DNA from: Gammaproteobacteria bacterium
GTDB lineage: Bacteria; Pseudomonadota; Gammaproteobacteria; JAKDMP01
Length of the DNA stretch: 32,562 bases
Assembly: GCA_030452225.1 (NCBI GenBank)
Contig: JAKDMP010000007.1
Coordinates: 1-32,562, forward strand
Reading direction: 5' to 3'
The position numbers were made by a program, and so were the translations under genes. Each line of letters begins with the position of its first letter. Within the stretch, counting starts at the first letter, position 1. Positions 15,000 through 23,712 of this stretch are shown piece by piece. The notes below the pieces were generated by a model that was given only the letters and a program-made list of their open reading frames with translations, did no database searches and was not told where the DNA came from.

Positions 15000-16973
15000 A
15001 TGCGCCGGTTAGCGTTTTCATTCTGTGCTGCGGCGCTGTGTCTCTTCCTGCTCCCGGCCTGTGCCGCGGATTCAAACTACAATCCGCTGCAAACCTTTGT
15101 GCCTTTCGATAATCGGTTCCCCGTAAACCGCTACCGGGCCGGCGACGGCACGCCCGGGCCGGACTATTGGCAGAACCGCGCCGACTACGAGATTCACGCA
15201 ACCATCGATCCCGGCCACAAGACGCTCGTCGGGTATGAAGTCATCACCTATACCAACAACAGCCCGCAGGCGCTCGATTACCTGTGGCTGCAGCTCGATC
15301 AGAACCGCTATCGCGCCGATGCGCGCGGCAATTTCGGTGGCGGCGGATTCCCCGGGGTCGGCGAACACACCGAGGGCTATCGCATCGCTTCGGTGGAAGT
15401 GGCTGACGGGGGCGGTTTTGCGCCCGTGCATTACCTTGTTTCCGACACGCGCATGCGTATTGATTTGCCGCGGCCACTCGCCGCAAACGGTCACAATCTT
15501 CGCATACGCATTCATTACGGATTCACCATTCCCGCGAGCGGCTTCGGCGGGCGTACCGGCTGGGGCAAAACCGAAAACGGCGTGGTTTACAACATCGCCC
15601 AATGGTACCCGCGCATGTGCGTGTTCGACGATCTACACGGCTGGAATGCCTTGCCGTACCTCAACAACGAGTTCTACCTCGAGTACGGCGATTTCGATTA
15701 CTACGTCACCGTGCCCTGGAACATGCTGGTGATCGGTTCGGGGAAACTGATGAACCCCGAAGACGTGTTGACCGCAACGCAAAGGGAGCGCCTGGAGAAG
15801 GCGCATCACAGCGAAAAGACGGTGATCATCCGAAGCGCCGACGAGGTGCACGAAGCCGCCAGTCGCCCGGTCCGGCACGGCACACTCACTTGGCACTACC
15901 GCATGAACAATACGCGCGATGTCGCCTTCGGCGCTTCGGCCGCATTCATCTGGGATGCGGCGCACGTCGATCTTCCCGGCGGTCACGGTGCGCTCGCGAT
16001 GTCGGCCTACACGATTGAAAGCCTGGAGCAGGGTGGTTGGGAGCGCTCCACGCAATACCTGCGATTCATCATCGGTTTTTTCTCCGACTACGTGTACCTC
16101 TACCCGTACCCGACCGTGGTTTCCATCGGCGGCACCGTGGGCGGCATGGAATACCCCGGCCTTGCGTTCGACTGGTACAAGGCGAACGAGCCGTTGCTGT
16201 TTTGGCTCACCCTGCACGAGGTGGGGCATACCTGGTTCCCGATGATTGTCGGGAGCAACGAGCGACGCTATGCCTGGATGGACGAAGGCATGAATACTTT
16301 CGTAGATGTGCTGGCGACCGCGGCCTTCAACAACGGCGAGTTCGCGCCCAAGAGCGATAGCGAATACGCCCCGAAGACCGGCGACCCGATCAAGGATATC
16401 CTCCCCGTTCTGAGCGATCCCGCGGCGCCGCCGATCCTCACCCGCGCCGATGTCATCCCGGAACAGTACCGGCATCCGGTCACCTACTTCAAAACGGCGC
16501 TGGGGCTGGTGCTCCTGCGCGAACAAATCCTCGGCCCCGAGCGTTTCGACAGCGCCTTCCGGCACTACGTGCACGCCTGGGCGTTCAAGCATCCCTCGCC
16601 GTCGGATTTCTTCCGTGCCATGGAGAGCGTTTCGGGTGAAGAACTCGACTGGTTCTGGAACGGCTGGTTCGCGCACAACTGGGCGCTCGACCTGGCCGTG
16701 CGCGGCGTGAAATACGTGGACGGCGATCCCGCCAAAGGGGCGCTGGTCACGGTCGCCAATCTCGACAAGATGGTGATGCCGGCGACGCTTCAGGTGACCT
16801 GGGCCGACGGCAGCAAAAAACGTGTGCGCATCCCGGTGGCCACCTGGATGCGGCACGATCACTACGACGTGTTGATCCCCGGCAGCGGCCGTGTGGCCTC
16901 GGCAACCATCGATCCCGACCACGTCCTTCCCGACCGCAACCGCGCCAACAACAGCTTCAAGCCGAAGAGGTAA
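15000..16973 (+). CDS. Second M1 family metallopeptidase, probable lipoprotein
   Basis: A 657-residue zinc metallopeptidase unlike the first M1 protein in the window. The N-terminus has a signal sequence with a plausible lipobox LPAC (C21). The M1 signature residues are GGMEYPG (381-387), HEVGH (406-410) and the third ligand E429 in AWMDEG. The N-terminal domain (NRADYEIHATIDPGHKTLVG at 59-78) and the long insert at 205-300 fit the secreted, gluzincin M1 branch common in environmental bacteria. ATG 15000 with GGAAG upstream is preferred over an extended frame from 14937. It probably cleaves peptides at the envelope. It sits downstream of sodC, 120 bases away, and is followed by a repeat cluster. 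Confidence 0.92.
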   Translation: MRRLAFSFCAAALCLFLLPACAADSNYNPLQTFVPFDNRFPVNRYRAGDGTPGPDYWQNRADYEIHATIDPGHKTLVGYEVITYTNNSPQALDYLWLQLDQNRYRADARGNFGGGGFPGVGEHTEGYRIASVEVADGGGFAPVHYLVSDTRMRIDLPRPLAANGHNLRIRIHYGFTIPASGFGGRTGWGKTENGVVYNIAQWYPRMCVFDDLHGWNALPYLNNEFYLEYGDFDYYVTVPWNMLVIGSGKLMNPEDVLTATQRERLEKAHHSEKTVIIRSADEVHEAASRPVRHGTLTWHYRMNNTRDVAFGASAAFIWDAAHVDLPGGHGALAMSAYTIESLEQGGWERSTQYLRFIIGFFSDYVYLYPYPTVVSIGGTVGGMEYPGLAFDWYKANEPLLFWLTLHEVGHTWFPMIVGSNERRYAWMDEGMNTFVDVLATAAFNNGEFAPKSDSEYAPKTGDPIKDILPVLSDPAAPPILTRADVIPEQYRHPVTYFKTALGLVLLREQILGPERFDSAFRHYVHAWAFKHPSPSDFFRAMESVSGEELDWFWNGWFAHNWALDLAVRGVKYVDGDPAKGALVTVANLDKMVMPATLQVTWADGSKKRVRIPVATWMRHDHYDVLIPGSGRVASATIDPDHVLPDRNRANNSFKPKR

Positions 16974-16974
16974 T

Positions 16975-17105
16975 GCAGGAGCGAGCTTGCTCGCGATCAT
17001 TCAGGCCCCAACGCAAAATCGGAGGAAGGTAGGAGCGACGGCCCCCGTCGCGATGGCCTGTCGAATCATTCCGACGCCCTATCGCGAGCTGGTGCTCGCT
17101 CTTAC
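16975..17105. repeat. Cluster of GGAGCGAG-type palindromic repeats
   Basis: Unit 1 (16975-17005) reads AGGAGCGAGCTTGCTCGCGA. Unit 2 (17028-17063) is a variant with GGAGCGACGG and CCGTCGCGATGG. Unit 3 (17081-17105) is inverted, ATCGCGAGCTGGTGCTCGCT. The alternating orientation resembles a REP/BIME cluster in the space between two convergent genes. A degenerate fourth unit may begin near 17131. A related single copy is at 11356-11378. Confidence 0.75.
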
Positions 17106-17210
17106 AACCGCTTTCGGTTCACGCCCTGCAGGAGAGGGCTTGCTTGCGATTTTCCCTCTCCCCTTTGCTGTCGACAGGCGGGCAGGGGGAGCCGGCGGGG
17201 GACTCTTCAG

Positions 17211-18068
17211 CTACTCTTTCCCGCCGAGCGCCTCGAACTCCTCGTCGGACAACTCGAGTCCGGCCGCGGCAACATTCTCCTCCAGGTGCGCGACCTTCGA
17301 GGTGCCCGGAATCGGCAGCATCACCGGGCTGCGCCTGAGCAGCCACGTCAGGGCAACCTGGTGCGGTGAGGCGTTGTGCGCTTTGGCAATGTTCTTCAAT
17401 GCCGCCTTCGGCTTGTTGTAGCGGCCCGCATCGAGCGGCGCCCAGGGAATGAATCCGATGCCGTGCGCCTCGCAGTACTCGAGCACCTCCTCGCTTCGCC
17501 GGTCGCGCGAGTTGTAACGATTCTGCACCGTTGCCACCGGGAAGACTTTCCGCGCGGCCTCGATCTCCTCGACGCTCACTTCGCTCAGTCCGGCGTAGCG
17601 GATCAGCCCGTCATCAAGGAACGTCTTGATGGTGTCGAACTGCTCCTCGCGCGCCACCTTCGGATCGATTCTGTGCAGCTGCCACAGCGTGATCCGTTCG
17701 ACGCCCAGCCGCCACAGGCTCAGGTGCAACTGCTGGATCAGGTACTCCGGGCGCCCCACGGGCGCCCACTTGGCCGGCCCCGGCCGCGTATGCCCGCCCT
17801 TGGTGGCGATCGCCGTTTTCTGGTAAGGGTGCAGCGCCTCGCGGATCAGCCGCTCGGACACTTCCGGTCCGTAGGCATCGGCCGTGTCGACGAAGTTCAC
17901 GCCGAGTTCGGGCAACCGGCGCAGCACGCGCAGGCACTCGTCACGATCGTCCGGTTCGCCCCAGATGCCCTTGCCGGTGATGCGCATCGCGCCGAAACCA
18001 AGACGATGAATTGCCAATTCACCGCCGATTTTGAACTCGCCGCTTGCGGATGCATTGGGTTCTTTCAT
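17211..18068 (-). CDS. Aldo/keto reductase
   Basis: A 285-residue NADPH-dependent aldo/keto reductase with a (beta/alpha)8 barrel. The catalytic tetrad is visible: D61 and Y66 in DTADAYG, K90 in IATKGG and H132 in [16 protein letters not shown] near 24-32 and the C-terminal [16 protein letters not shown] complete the family pattern. It resembles YdbC and other general detoxifying reductases; the substrate is not predictable. ATG 18068 is preceded by AAGGAGG 6 bases away, so the short upstream extension to 18110 is rejected. It lies 123 bases downstream of the antiporter gene on the same strand. Confidence 0.93.
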   Translation of the reverse strand: MKEPNASASGEFKIGGELAIHRLGFGAMRITGKGIWGEPDDRDECLRVLRRLPELGVNFVDTADAYGPEVSERLIREALHPYQKTAIATKGGHTRPGPAKWAPVGRPEYLIQQLHLSLWRLGVERITLWQLHRIDPKVAREEQFDTIKTFLDDGLIRYAGLSEVSVEEIEAARKVFPVATVQNRYNSRDRRSEEVLEYCEAHGIGFIPWAPLDAGRYNKPKAALKNIAKAHNASPHQVALTWLLRRSPVMLPIPGTSKVAHLEENVAAAGLELSDEEFEALGGKE

Positions 18069-18191
18069 GGAAACCTCCTTTCGAAACTCTCTCCCCATGA
18101 TACTGGTCAAGCGGGTAGATGCGTTGTCGAGGAAATCGGGGCATCGATCGAAAGCTCACTTCGAAGACAGTGTCCCCGGGCCCGCAGTTAC

Positions 18192-19535
18192 TCAGCGGTC
18201 GGGATCCGAGGAGAGCCGGCTGAAAGGCGTGACGGTGCCGTCCTTGAATATTCGCCAGGTCTTGCGGTAGTGCCGAGTGAACAGGGCTACGGCAAGCACG
18301 CCGTAGAGGATGGACAGCCCGATGATTGTGTAGCGGTTGATGGTCTGGTCGAAAAGGATGCTCACGAAGAACTGCACGAGGAAGAGAATCAGCAGGGCGA
18401 TTGCGCCGCGAAGGGTGATGCTGCGATCCATCAGGATGGCCACCGCGAACAGCGACTGCGCGCCGGTAATCAGCAGCTCGAAACGCTGGTGCATGTCCAC
18501 GGGCAGGCCATGCGGGAGCGTCGCCGAGATCGCGAAGACGATCGGCAGGCTCCCCACGAGCAGGGTCCATTGGTTGACCTTGCTCGAGAGCAGCGTCCCC
18601 AGCGAATCATCGGCCTTGAGCCGCCAAGCGTACAGGCAGGCGACCACGAGTTCGGGCGATTCGCTGGCGAGCGGCGCAACCCATTGCACCAGCAGGAACT
18701 GGGAGATCCCGAGTTGCGTCCCGGTGGCAACCAGGTTGTGGGCAAAATGCTCGGCGGTGAGGAGGATCACGATGCCCGCCACCACGAACATGGAGACAAC
18801 CCAGAGCCGGCGCGACGTTTTGGCTTTGTCGCCCACCCACTTGGACGTGCCCATCAGGTCCGGCTTGCTGGGCGCCATCCGCGACAGCCGCCAGCCGTAA
18901 AGGGCGAAGATGGCGAAGAATATCGCCGAATCCCACAACGTCAGCGAGGATTTCAGCGGTAGAGTCAACGAATACAGGGTGGCAATCCCGAGGAAGGCGA
19001 TCTCCACCGACATATTGGGCGCCAGCCGTACCTCCGTGGCGCTGGTGGTATCCGAGGCCGGCTGAGGCTCCTTGCGGCGTTTACGGCAGCGCCATACGGC
19101 GAACGCGGAAACAAACACGACAAGCGGCCAGCCGACTCCCACGAGCACGCGGTTGGCCCCGGTCATGTTGGCCAGGGCCAGCGAGCAGACGTTGGCCTCG
19201 CCGGTCAGGCCGGGTGCGCCCTGGGCATACACGGCGCCGCACTTCCAGGTGAACACGAAGTCCACCGCGTATTCGGGTAGCACTGCGAGCAGGGCGAGCA
19301 GGGCCAGCGCCAGGCCGGCGTTGATATCCACCTGCGCCGCTTCCGCGGCCCAGGAAAGGATCAGGGCCGCGCCGATGATGCCGGCGCCGAATACCACCGC
19401 CGCCAGCCAGGGCGGCAGTTCCATCCAGGACAGGCCGAGGTATGCCGCCGCGCCCAGGATCGCGCCGGGCAGCGCCGTCAGCAATGCCAGCGGCAACGGG
19501 TACGGGAACCCTTGTGCCCGGCTCGAAGCGGTCAC
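18192..19535 (-). CDS. CaCA-superfamily cation (Na+/Ca2+-type) antiporter
   Basis: A 447-residue integral membrane protein with about eleven hydrophobic segments and a hydrophilic central loop (about 152-170 and 216-245). Two internally related alpha repeats carry the ion-binding glutamates of the Ca2+/cation antiporter superfamily: LPEYAVDF with E88 and SESPELVVA with E295. Each is followed by an Asn-rich helix, ANMTGANRVLVG at 122-133 and SSKVNQWTLLVG at 317-328. That makes Ca2+ or another cation exchanged for Na+ or H+ the likely activity. The start is GTG at 19535; an in-frame stop lies eight codons upstream and no clear ribosome site is seen. It follows the COG4315-type lipoprotein by 45 bases, so the two are probably one transcript. 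Confidence 0.88.
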   Translation of the reverse strand: MTASSRAQGFPYPLPLALLTALPGAILGAAAYLGLSWMELPPWLAAVVFGAGIIGAALILSWAAEAAQVDINAGLALALLALLAVLPEYAVDFVFTWKCGAVYAQGAPGLTGEANVCSLALANMTGANRVLVGVGWPLVVFVSAFAVWRCRKRRKEPQPASDTTSATEVRLAPNMSVEIAFLGIATLYSLTLPLKSSLTLWDSAIFFAIFALYGWRLSRMAPSKPDLMGTSKWVGDKAKTSRRLWVVSMFVVAGIVILLTAEHFAHNLVATGTQLGISQFLLVQWVAPLASESPELVVACLYAWRLKADDSLGTLLSSKVNQWTLLVGSLPIVFAISATLPHGLPVDMHQRFELLITGAQSLFAVAILMDRSITLRGAIALLILFLVQFFVSILFDQTINRYTIIGLSILYGVLAVALFTRHYRKTWRIFKDGTVTPFSRLSSDPDR

Positions 19536-19580
19536 GGCAGAATCAGCGTCACTGCCTTACGACATCCGGCCAGGCAAGGG

Positions 19581-20075
19581 CTACTCGGCGTGAACCACGG
19601 AGCCCGCGGGCGTAACCAGATACCATTCCGCGCCGAAGCCGTGCACGTCCTGGCCCTTGGTATCGCCCGCCTCGTCGTCCGGGGCGTAGTAATACAGCGG
19701 CCAGCCATTGTACGTAACCTGGGTGGAGCCGTTTCTGCGCTCGATGGTCCCGAGCAGACCGGCCTTGGCCTGCCCGCCGGCCTCGGGTTCGCCGTCGCTC
19801 AACAGCGGGGGCCAGACTTCGGCGCAGCGGTCGTAGCAGGTGCTTTTCCCGCCGCGGCTATCCGCCTTGAACAGGTACAGGCTTATGCCCGCGGCATCGA
19901 CCAGATAGCTGCCATAGGGCGTTTGCGTGGCGGTGGCGACGATGGCCGTGTCAACGGCCGCGGTGTCTACCGAGCCGCCGTAGGCCTCGTCGTTCGCATC
20001 GGAAGCGGGGTAACAGCCGGCGCAGAGCATTGCCACCAGGCCGAATGAAACGGCGAGTTTGATCATTGAAGCCAT
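19581..20075 (-). CDS. COG4315-type lipoprotein (secreted repeat of unknown function)
   Basis: A 164-residue lipoprotein with lipobox LCAGC at 17-21 (C21). The mature part contains the family's beta repeats: YLVDAAGISLYLFKAD (57-72), then TCYDRCAEVWPPL (79-91) with two cysteines, then VTYNGWPLYYYAPD (120-133) and WYLVTPAG at the end. Such proteins are common next to redox or transport genes, but their function is unknown. ATG 20075 has AGGAGG 7 bases upstream; a second Met three codons in is less likely. The gene appears to be first in an operon with the CaCA antiporter. The mature N-terminus contains a flexible stretch rich in Asp, Ala, Val and Thr. Confidence 0.87.
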   Translation of the reverse strand: MASMIKLAVSFGLVAMLCAGCYPASDANDEAYGGSVDTAAVDTAIVATATQTPYGSYLVDAAGISLYLFKADSRGGKSTCYDRCAEVWPPLLSDGEPEAGGQAKAGLLGTIERRNGSTQVTYNGWPLYYYAPDDEAGDTKGQDVHGFGAEWYLVTPAGSVVHAE

Positions 20076-20113
20076 AGTTCTTCCTCCTTGGATCGAAAAT
20101 CATGATTTATTGC

Positions 20114-20142
20114 TGCGTACCTGAAACCCGGACTCTTGTCAA
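20114..20142 (-). promoter_or_regulatory. Possible promoter of the lipoprotein-antiporter operon
   Basis: On the minus strand a perfect TTGACA (complement of 20137-20142) lies 17 bases before TACGCA (complement of 20114-20119). The -10 match is poor, so an activator or another sigma factor would be needed. Confidence 0.3.
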
Positions 20143-20340
20143 TCCGGTGTACACGCGTTCCTGTCTGAATGTCTGTGTTGCGGAACGCCTTGCAGTTTTG
20201 ACTCTACCATGCCGTGAATCGGCACTGCAAACCGGCCCGTCAGAGCGCTTTTGAATTGGTTTTGCAATACGGCCCTGCGCTCCGCGAGCGGGCGCGCGGG
20301 CTTGGTGTCTGCATCGGGCAAGGCCCGGCGAGCAGCCCGA

Positions 20341-21054
20341 TCAGCCCTTGGTTGGCGCTCGCCGAGCCTGGATCAACCAGTTGTTGAACGGCGATCCGCC
20401 CCACAGAGGGGTAGAACTGCTGGCAAGTCCGGCAGTCGCCAACAGGGTTTGCAGGGTTTCCTTTTCGGGATAATTTTGCGGGCCGGTATTCATCCAGCCC
20501 AGCTTGTGGGAAAGGCTGTCGGTGAGACGCGTGATCGAGGCTCGCCACGTGGTACCGGCCAGGCCGGTACGAATCACAAGCCTTCCGGTGTCCGAAACGG
20601 CGGCGGCCGCCTGTTCCAGGATGGGGCCTTGTGCCGACGGTGGAACGTACTGCAGCAAGTCGAGCATGACGACGCTGCCCTGATGACCGAAAGCGCGGAT
20701 GATATTTCTTTCGGCCAGGTTCACGCAGGCGAATCGCACCCGCTGCAATCCGGCGCGTTGTGCCGCCGCCTCGGCCCGGCGAATCTTTCCCGCGTCGCTG
20801 TCAAGCCCGATGCAGGAACGCTCCAGGCCGCCGGCGGCCAGCGTCTGGGCCAGCAGGCCGATGCCGCAACCCAGGTCCAGGATCGGCGCATCGGATTCGG
20901 CAAGGGCCTGACCCACGCCGCGATAGAGGGGATCGCTGGCCAACTTGCAGCGGGCGTACCAGTAATTCCGGCGGTCCGGCAGGTAGGCATCCGCCACGCG
21001 CCGGCGCGCCTCTTTCCCCAGCTCGAACCGGCCATCGTCCATCGGTGCAAGCAT
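20341..21054 (-). CDS. Class I SAM-dependent methyltransferase
   Basis: A protein of about 237 residues. The SAM-binding motif I is ILDLGCGIGLLAQ (58-70), followed by an acidic residue after strand 2 (CIGLDSD) and motif IV-like VVMLDLLQYVP. These identify the Rossmann methyltransferase fold, but the substrate is not evident. WYARCKLASDPLY (32-44) before motif I and GWMNTGPQNYPEKETLQTLL near the end recall methyltransferases clustered with lipid or polyketide-like genes; this is only a resemblance. The start is uncertain: ATG 21054 and ATG 21042 both lack good ribosome sites, and the frame is open further upstream past the esterase stop. It is probably co-transcribed with the esterase, 137 bases upstream. 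Confidence 0.8.
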   Translation of the reverse strand: MLAPMDDGRFELGKEARRRVADAYLPDRRNYWYARCKLASDPLYRGVGQALAESDAPILDLGCGIGLLAQTLAAGGLERSCIGLDSDAGKIRRAEAAAQRAGLQRVRFACVNLAERNIIRAFGHQGSVVMLDLLQYVPPSAQGPILEQAAAAVSDTGRLVIRTGLAGTTWRASITRLTDSLSHKLGWMNTGPQNYPEKETLQTLLATAGLASSSTPLWGGSPFNNWLIQARRAPTKG

Positions 21055-21191
21055 ACCATCGAACCCGAACCGAGTCGGCGGCACATGCCCCGGATCTGCC
21101 GACGGCTTCGCAATTGGATCGGGACCCGCCTGTTTCGCCAAATACTCCCGAACTGTGCAGCCGGCAAGCCGCACGTTTGCTTGTCGTTCCC

Positions 21192-22226
21192 TTACTGCAT
21201 GTCGGCCAGGTACGGTTCGAGGAACGCCCAGGCGAATCGGGCGCCCTCGATGTCGTGGTTTTGCGGGCCGACGATCAGTTCGGCGGCCGGCGACAACTGG
21301 TGTTCGATCGAAGGCATGCTGTGGCCGCCGCCCTCGACGCGGCAGAATCTGACCGGCGCTCCGCCCACGCTCGGGGTGGGAGGATAGGCTTCGCAGACGA
21401 TATGGCTGCCGTCGGCTGTATCCAGGTCGGGAAGCGAGGTAATGGTCTGGTCGGCGATGCTGGCGTTGTTGACTCCGATCCAGTAGTCGCGGGTTTCTTC
21501 TGCCGACAAAACCGGTCCGCCCCCCAGAACGATACTGCCTCCGTCCCAAGGCATGAAGGGATCCGCCGTGCCGTTGACGATCAGCAGCGGGGTGGGTTCG
21601 ACGGCCTGCGGGCACTCCGAGCCTGCGGGACGATTTGCAATGAATGCCGCCGCGGCCGCAAATCGCTCCGGCAGCTCGGTGATCAGGCGATAGGTCATCA
21701 TGCCGCCGTTGGAAGCGCCCGTCACATAGATCCTGTCGGTGTCGATCGGGTGATTCGCATCGGAAAAAAACGCGATGCTCCAGTCCAGAAGCGCATTGAT
21801 GAAGCCGACGTCGTCAGCCTCGGAAAACCGGTCCCCCGTTCCGGGGCGGCAGTCGTTCCAACTCTGGTCGTTGCCCTGTGGTGCACCCGTCGCGGTGTTG
21901 GTGCCATTGGGCACGAGCAGCACGGCATCCTCCTCCTCGGCAATCTCGACCCATTCCAACGTGGGCCGGCCCTCGTCCGGATCGAAGATCGTGTCCATGC
22001 TCGACGTGCCGCCGTGGAGCACCACCACCACCGGCATCGGACTTTGCGCCTCCTGGGGGACGTAGTAGCGGAACACGCGCTCCAGGCCGTCGTGCCGGAG
22101 CGTGTCCTTGTGCCACCCGGCTTCCAGATCGTTTCCGGGTGGCGGCCCGCTGTCGGAATCCTGCGGGCATCCCGCCAGGCTCAACAGAAATGGCACGGCC
22201 AAGGCAAAGACGGCAATCCTTGCCAT
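21192..22226 (-). CDS. Lipoprotein esterase of the PHB-depolymerase/LpqC family
   Basis: A 344-residue alpha/beta hydrolase exported as a probable lipoprotein; the lipobox is LAGC with C20. The oxyanion-type motif LHGG is at 70-73. The nucleophile is S172 in GASNGGM, and the likely acid and base are D222 (NGTADPFMPW) and H302 (EGGGHSMP). This is the COG3509 arrangement shared by polyhydroxybutyrate depolymerases, feruloyl/acetylxylan esterases and LpqC. NGTADPFMPWDGG is especially typical. Substrate is unknown. ATG 22226 starts the signal sequence; ATG 22271 would add 15 residues and cannot be excluded. The gene is divergent from the dienelactone hydrolase, with about 130 bases between starts. 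Confidence 0.88.
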   Translation of the reverse strand: MARIAVFALAVPFLLSLAGCPQDSDSGPPPGNDLEAGWHKDTLRHDGLERVFRYYVPQEAQSPMPVVVVLHGGTSSMDTIFDPDEGRPTLEWVEIAEEEDAVLLVPNGTNTATGAPQGNDQSWNDCRPGTGDRFSEADDVGFINALLDWSIAFFSDANHPIDTDRIYVTGASNGGMMTYRLITELPERFAAAAAFIANRPAGSECPQAVEPTPLLIVNGTADPFMPWDGGSIVLGGGPVLSAEETRDYWIGVNNASIADQTITSLPDLDTADGSHIVCEAYPPTPSVGGAPVRFCRVEGGGHSMPSIEHQLSPAAELIVGPQNHDIEGARFAWAFLEPYLADMQ

Positions 22227-22317
22227 GCGGCAGGATTGTCCGGTTACTGACGACAGGACGAAATCGCGCATTGCGCAGCGCCCCGAATGATGGCGACATG
22301 CGCAGGATAGCACCGAT

Positions 22318-22323
22318 TACAAT
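22318..22323 (+). promoter_or_regulatory. Candidate -10 box for the dienelactone hydrolase gene
   Basis: TACAAT (5 of 6 against TATAAT) lies about 35 bases before the ATG, leaving room for a short leader with GGAG. No good -35 is visible at the usual distance. Confidence 0.3.
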
Positions 22324-22358
22324 CGCAAGTGGGCACATCGCTACGCGGAGCCGGAGCC

Positions 22359-23102
22359 ATGGACAGGGTTATGGAGATTGCCGCGGCCGAAGGCGCGATC
22401 GATGCGCACATGTTTACGCCCGATGGCGCCGACAAGGCGTTGCCGCCCGTCGTGATGTTTACCGACATCGGCGGTTTGCGGCCCAGTTATTACGAGAAGG
22501 CGCAGAAGGTCGCCGAGGGCGGCTATGCGGTGCTTTTGCCCAACATCTACTATCGCGACGTGACCGGTCAGGCGGTTCCGGACAGCCGGTCCTATCGCGA
22601 ACGCGCCATGCTCTCCACGCTGCGCAGCTACGGTCGGCGTCTTACGCCGGATGCATTGGCCGGCGACTTCGAGGCGTTGTTGCGATGCATCGATGCCGAG
22701 CCGGAATTCGCCGACGGCGGTATCGGCGTGGTCGGCTATTGCATGACGGGCGGGTTTGCCTTGCGCATGGCCGCCAACCACTCCCGGCGAGTCGTCGCGG
22801 CCGCCGGGTTTCACTCGGCCCGCCTGGCCGTGGAGGACGATCCGGCCAGCCCGCTGCATGTGGTTGACTCGATCGAGGCGCAAGTGTATCTGGGTCACGC
22901 GGACCGGGACGAGCTGATGCCGCCGGATCAAATTGCACGCCTCGATGGGGCACTGGCCGAAGCCGGTGTCCACTTCACCACCGAACTCTACCGCGGCGCG
23001 GGCCACGGCTACTCCACCAGCGATGCGCCGGCCCATGACGAGGTTGCCGAGGCGCGGCACTACAAGCGGCTGTTCACATTGTTGAAGGAAACGATCGACT
23101 AG
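22359..23102 (+). CDS. Dienelactone hydrolase family protein
   Basis: A 247-residue cytosolic alpha/beta hydrolase of the DLH family. The nucleophile is a cysteine, C128 in GYCMTGG. The histidine is H216 in GAGHGYS, and the acid lies in the GHADRDELMPP segment (179-189). DLH enzymes open cyclic dienelactones or related ester bonds; many genomic homologues have unknown substrates. ATG 22359 is chosen over GTG 22329 because GGAG precedes it and the domain begins at once (MEIAAAEGAIDAHMFTP). It is divergent from the lipoprotein esterase. Confidence 0.9.
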   Translation: MDRVMEIAAAEGAIDAHMFTPDGADKALPPVVMFTDIGGLRPSYYEKAQKVAEGGYAVLLPNIYYRDVTGQAVPDSRSYRERAMLSTLRSYGRRLTPDALAGDFEALLRCIDAEPEFADGGIGVVGYCMTGGFALRMAANHSRRVVAAAGFHSARLAVEDDPASPLHVVDSIEAQVYLGHADRDELMPPDQIARLDGALAEAGVHFTTELYRGAGHGYSTSDAPAHDEVAEARHYKRLFTLLKETID

Positions 23103-23159
23103 CGGGAAGCTCGAAAGCATAGTCCGGCACGCCCTGGTTTTGCCGCTGCAAACAAGCCG

Positions 23160-23660
23160 TCAATCCTTCAGAAGCAATTGCCAATAACCGACGTCCACCC
23201 AGCGGTTCTGCTTGAAACCGACCTGTTCGAAATGCGCCACTTTCCTGAATCCGAGGCTCTCATGAAGCCGCACACTGGCGGGATTGGGGAGTGCTATACC
23301 GCCGATTGCCGTGTGCACCGAAGTTTCACGCAGCGCGTCAATGAGCGCCGTATACAGTTGGCGCCCCAGCCCTTTGCCGACATGTTCCCGCTCCAGGTAC
23401 ACGGTGGTTTCGACCGAGTACCGGTAAGCGCAACGGCCCTTCCACTTCGAGGTACAGGCGTAGCCGATGGCGCGGCCGGATAATGCCGCGACCAACCAGG
23501 GGAGCGAGGACGACAGGGTTTTGGCGATTCTTTTCGCCATGTCCACCGATTCGACCGGCTCCGTTTCGAAGGTAGCGCAGGTCTCCAGCACGTAGGCGTT
23601 GTAGATCACTGAGATGTCTGCAGCATCCCCTTCTTGTGCGGAGCGGATGATCGGTTTCAT
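23160..23660 (-). CDS. GNAT acetyltransferase, phosphinothricin/methionine-derivative type
   Basis: A 166-residue GNAT-fold N-acetyltransferase. The N-terminus IIRSAQEGDAADISVIYNAY and FETEP (31-35) are characteristic of the Pat/YncA (MddA) subgroup, which acetylates the amino group of amino acids such as methionine derivatives or glutamate analogues using acetyl-CoA. The CoA-binding motif is VYLEREHVGKGLGRQL at 87-102. The substrate-side segment is ALPNPASVRLHESLGF (123-138), and DVGYWQ near the end is also typical. ATG 23660 is chosen from the domain start; the longer frame to 23945 is shadow. It is the third gene, 52 bases behind the sulfotransferase, of a minus-strand operon. Confidence 0.88.
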   Translation of the reverse strand: MKPIIRSAQEGDAADISVIYNAYVLETCATFETEPVESVDMAKRIAKTLSSSLPWLVAALSGRAIGYACTSKWKGRCAYRYSVETTVYLEREHVGKGLGRQLYTALIDALRETSVHTAIGGIALPNPASVRLHESLGFRKVAHFEQVGFKQNRWVDVGYWQLLLKD

Positions 23661-23712
23661 GGGAACCAACTGCCGATAGTCGGCATAGCCTTGGCCGTGA
23701 CCAATCCCCAGT

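Noticed and set aside
15633-17000. A 455-codon open frame opposite the second M1 peptidase
   Set aside because: Shadow frame; the plus-strand gene has all M1 residues.
17376-18962. A 528-codon plus-strand frame across the aldo/keto reductase and antiporter
   Set aside because: Antisense to two well-supported genes; Gly/Arg/His-rich shadow.
20760-22250. A 496-codon plus-strand frame across the methyltransferase and esterase
   Set aside because: It spans two genes and their intergenic gap in antisense, which a real gene would not do here; no motif is present.
23103-23159. Terminator between the convergent DLH and GNAT genes
   Set aside because: No stem with a T-run could be found in this short gap.
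23160-23660. Dedicated phosphinothricin resistance gene
   Set aside because: The GNAT subgroup mostly acetylates other amino-acid derivatives; the operon context suggests metabolism rather than herbicide resistance.
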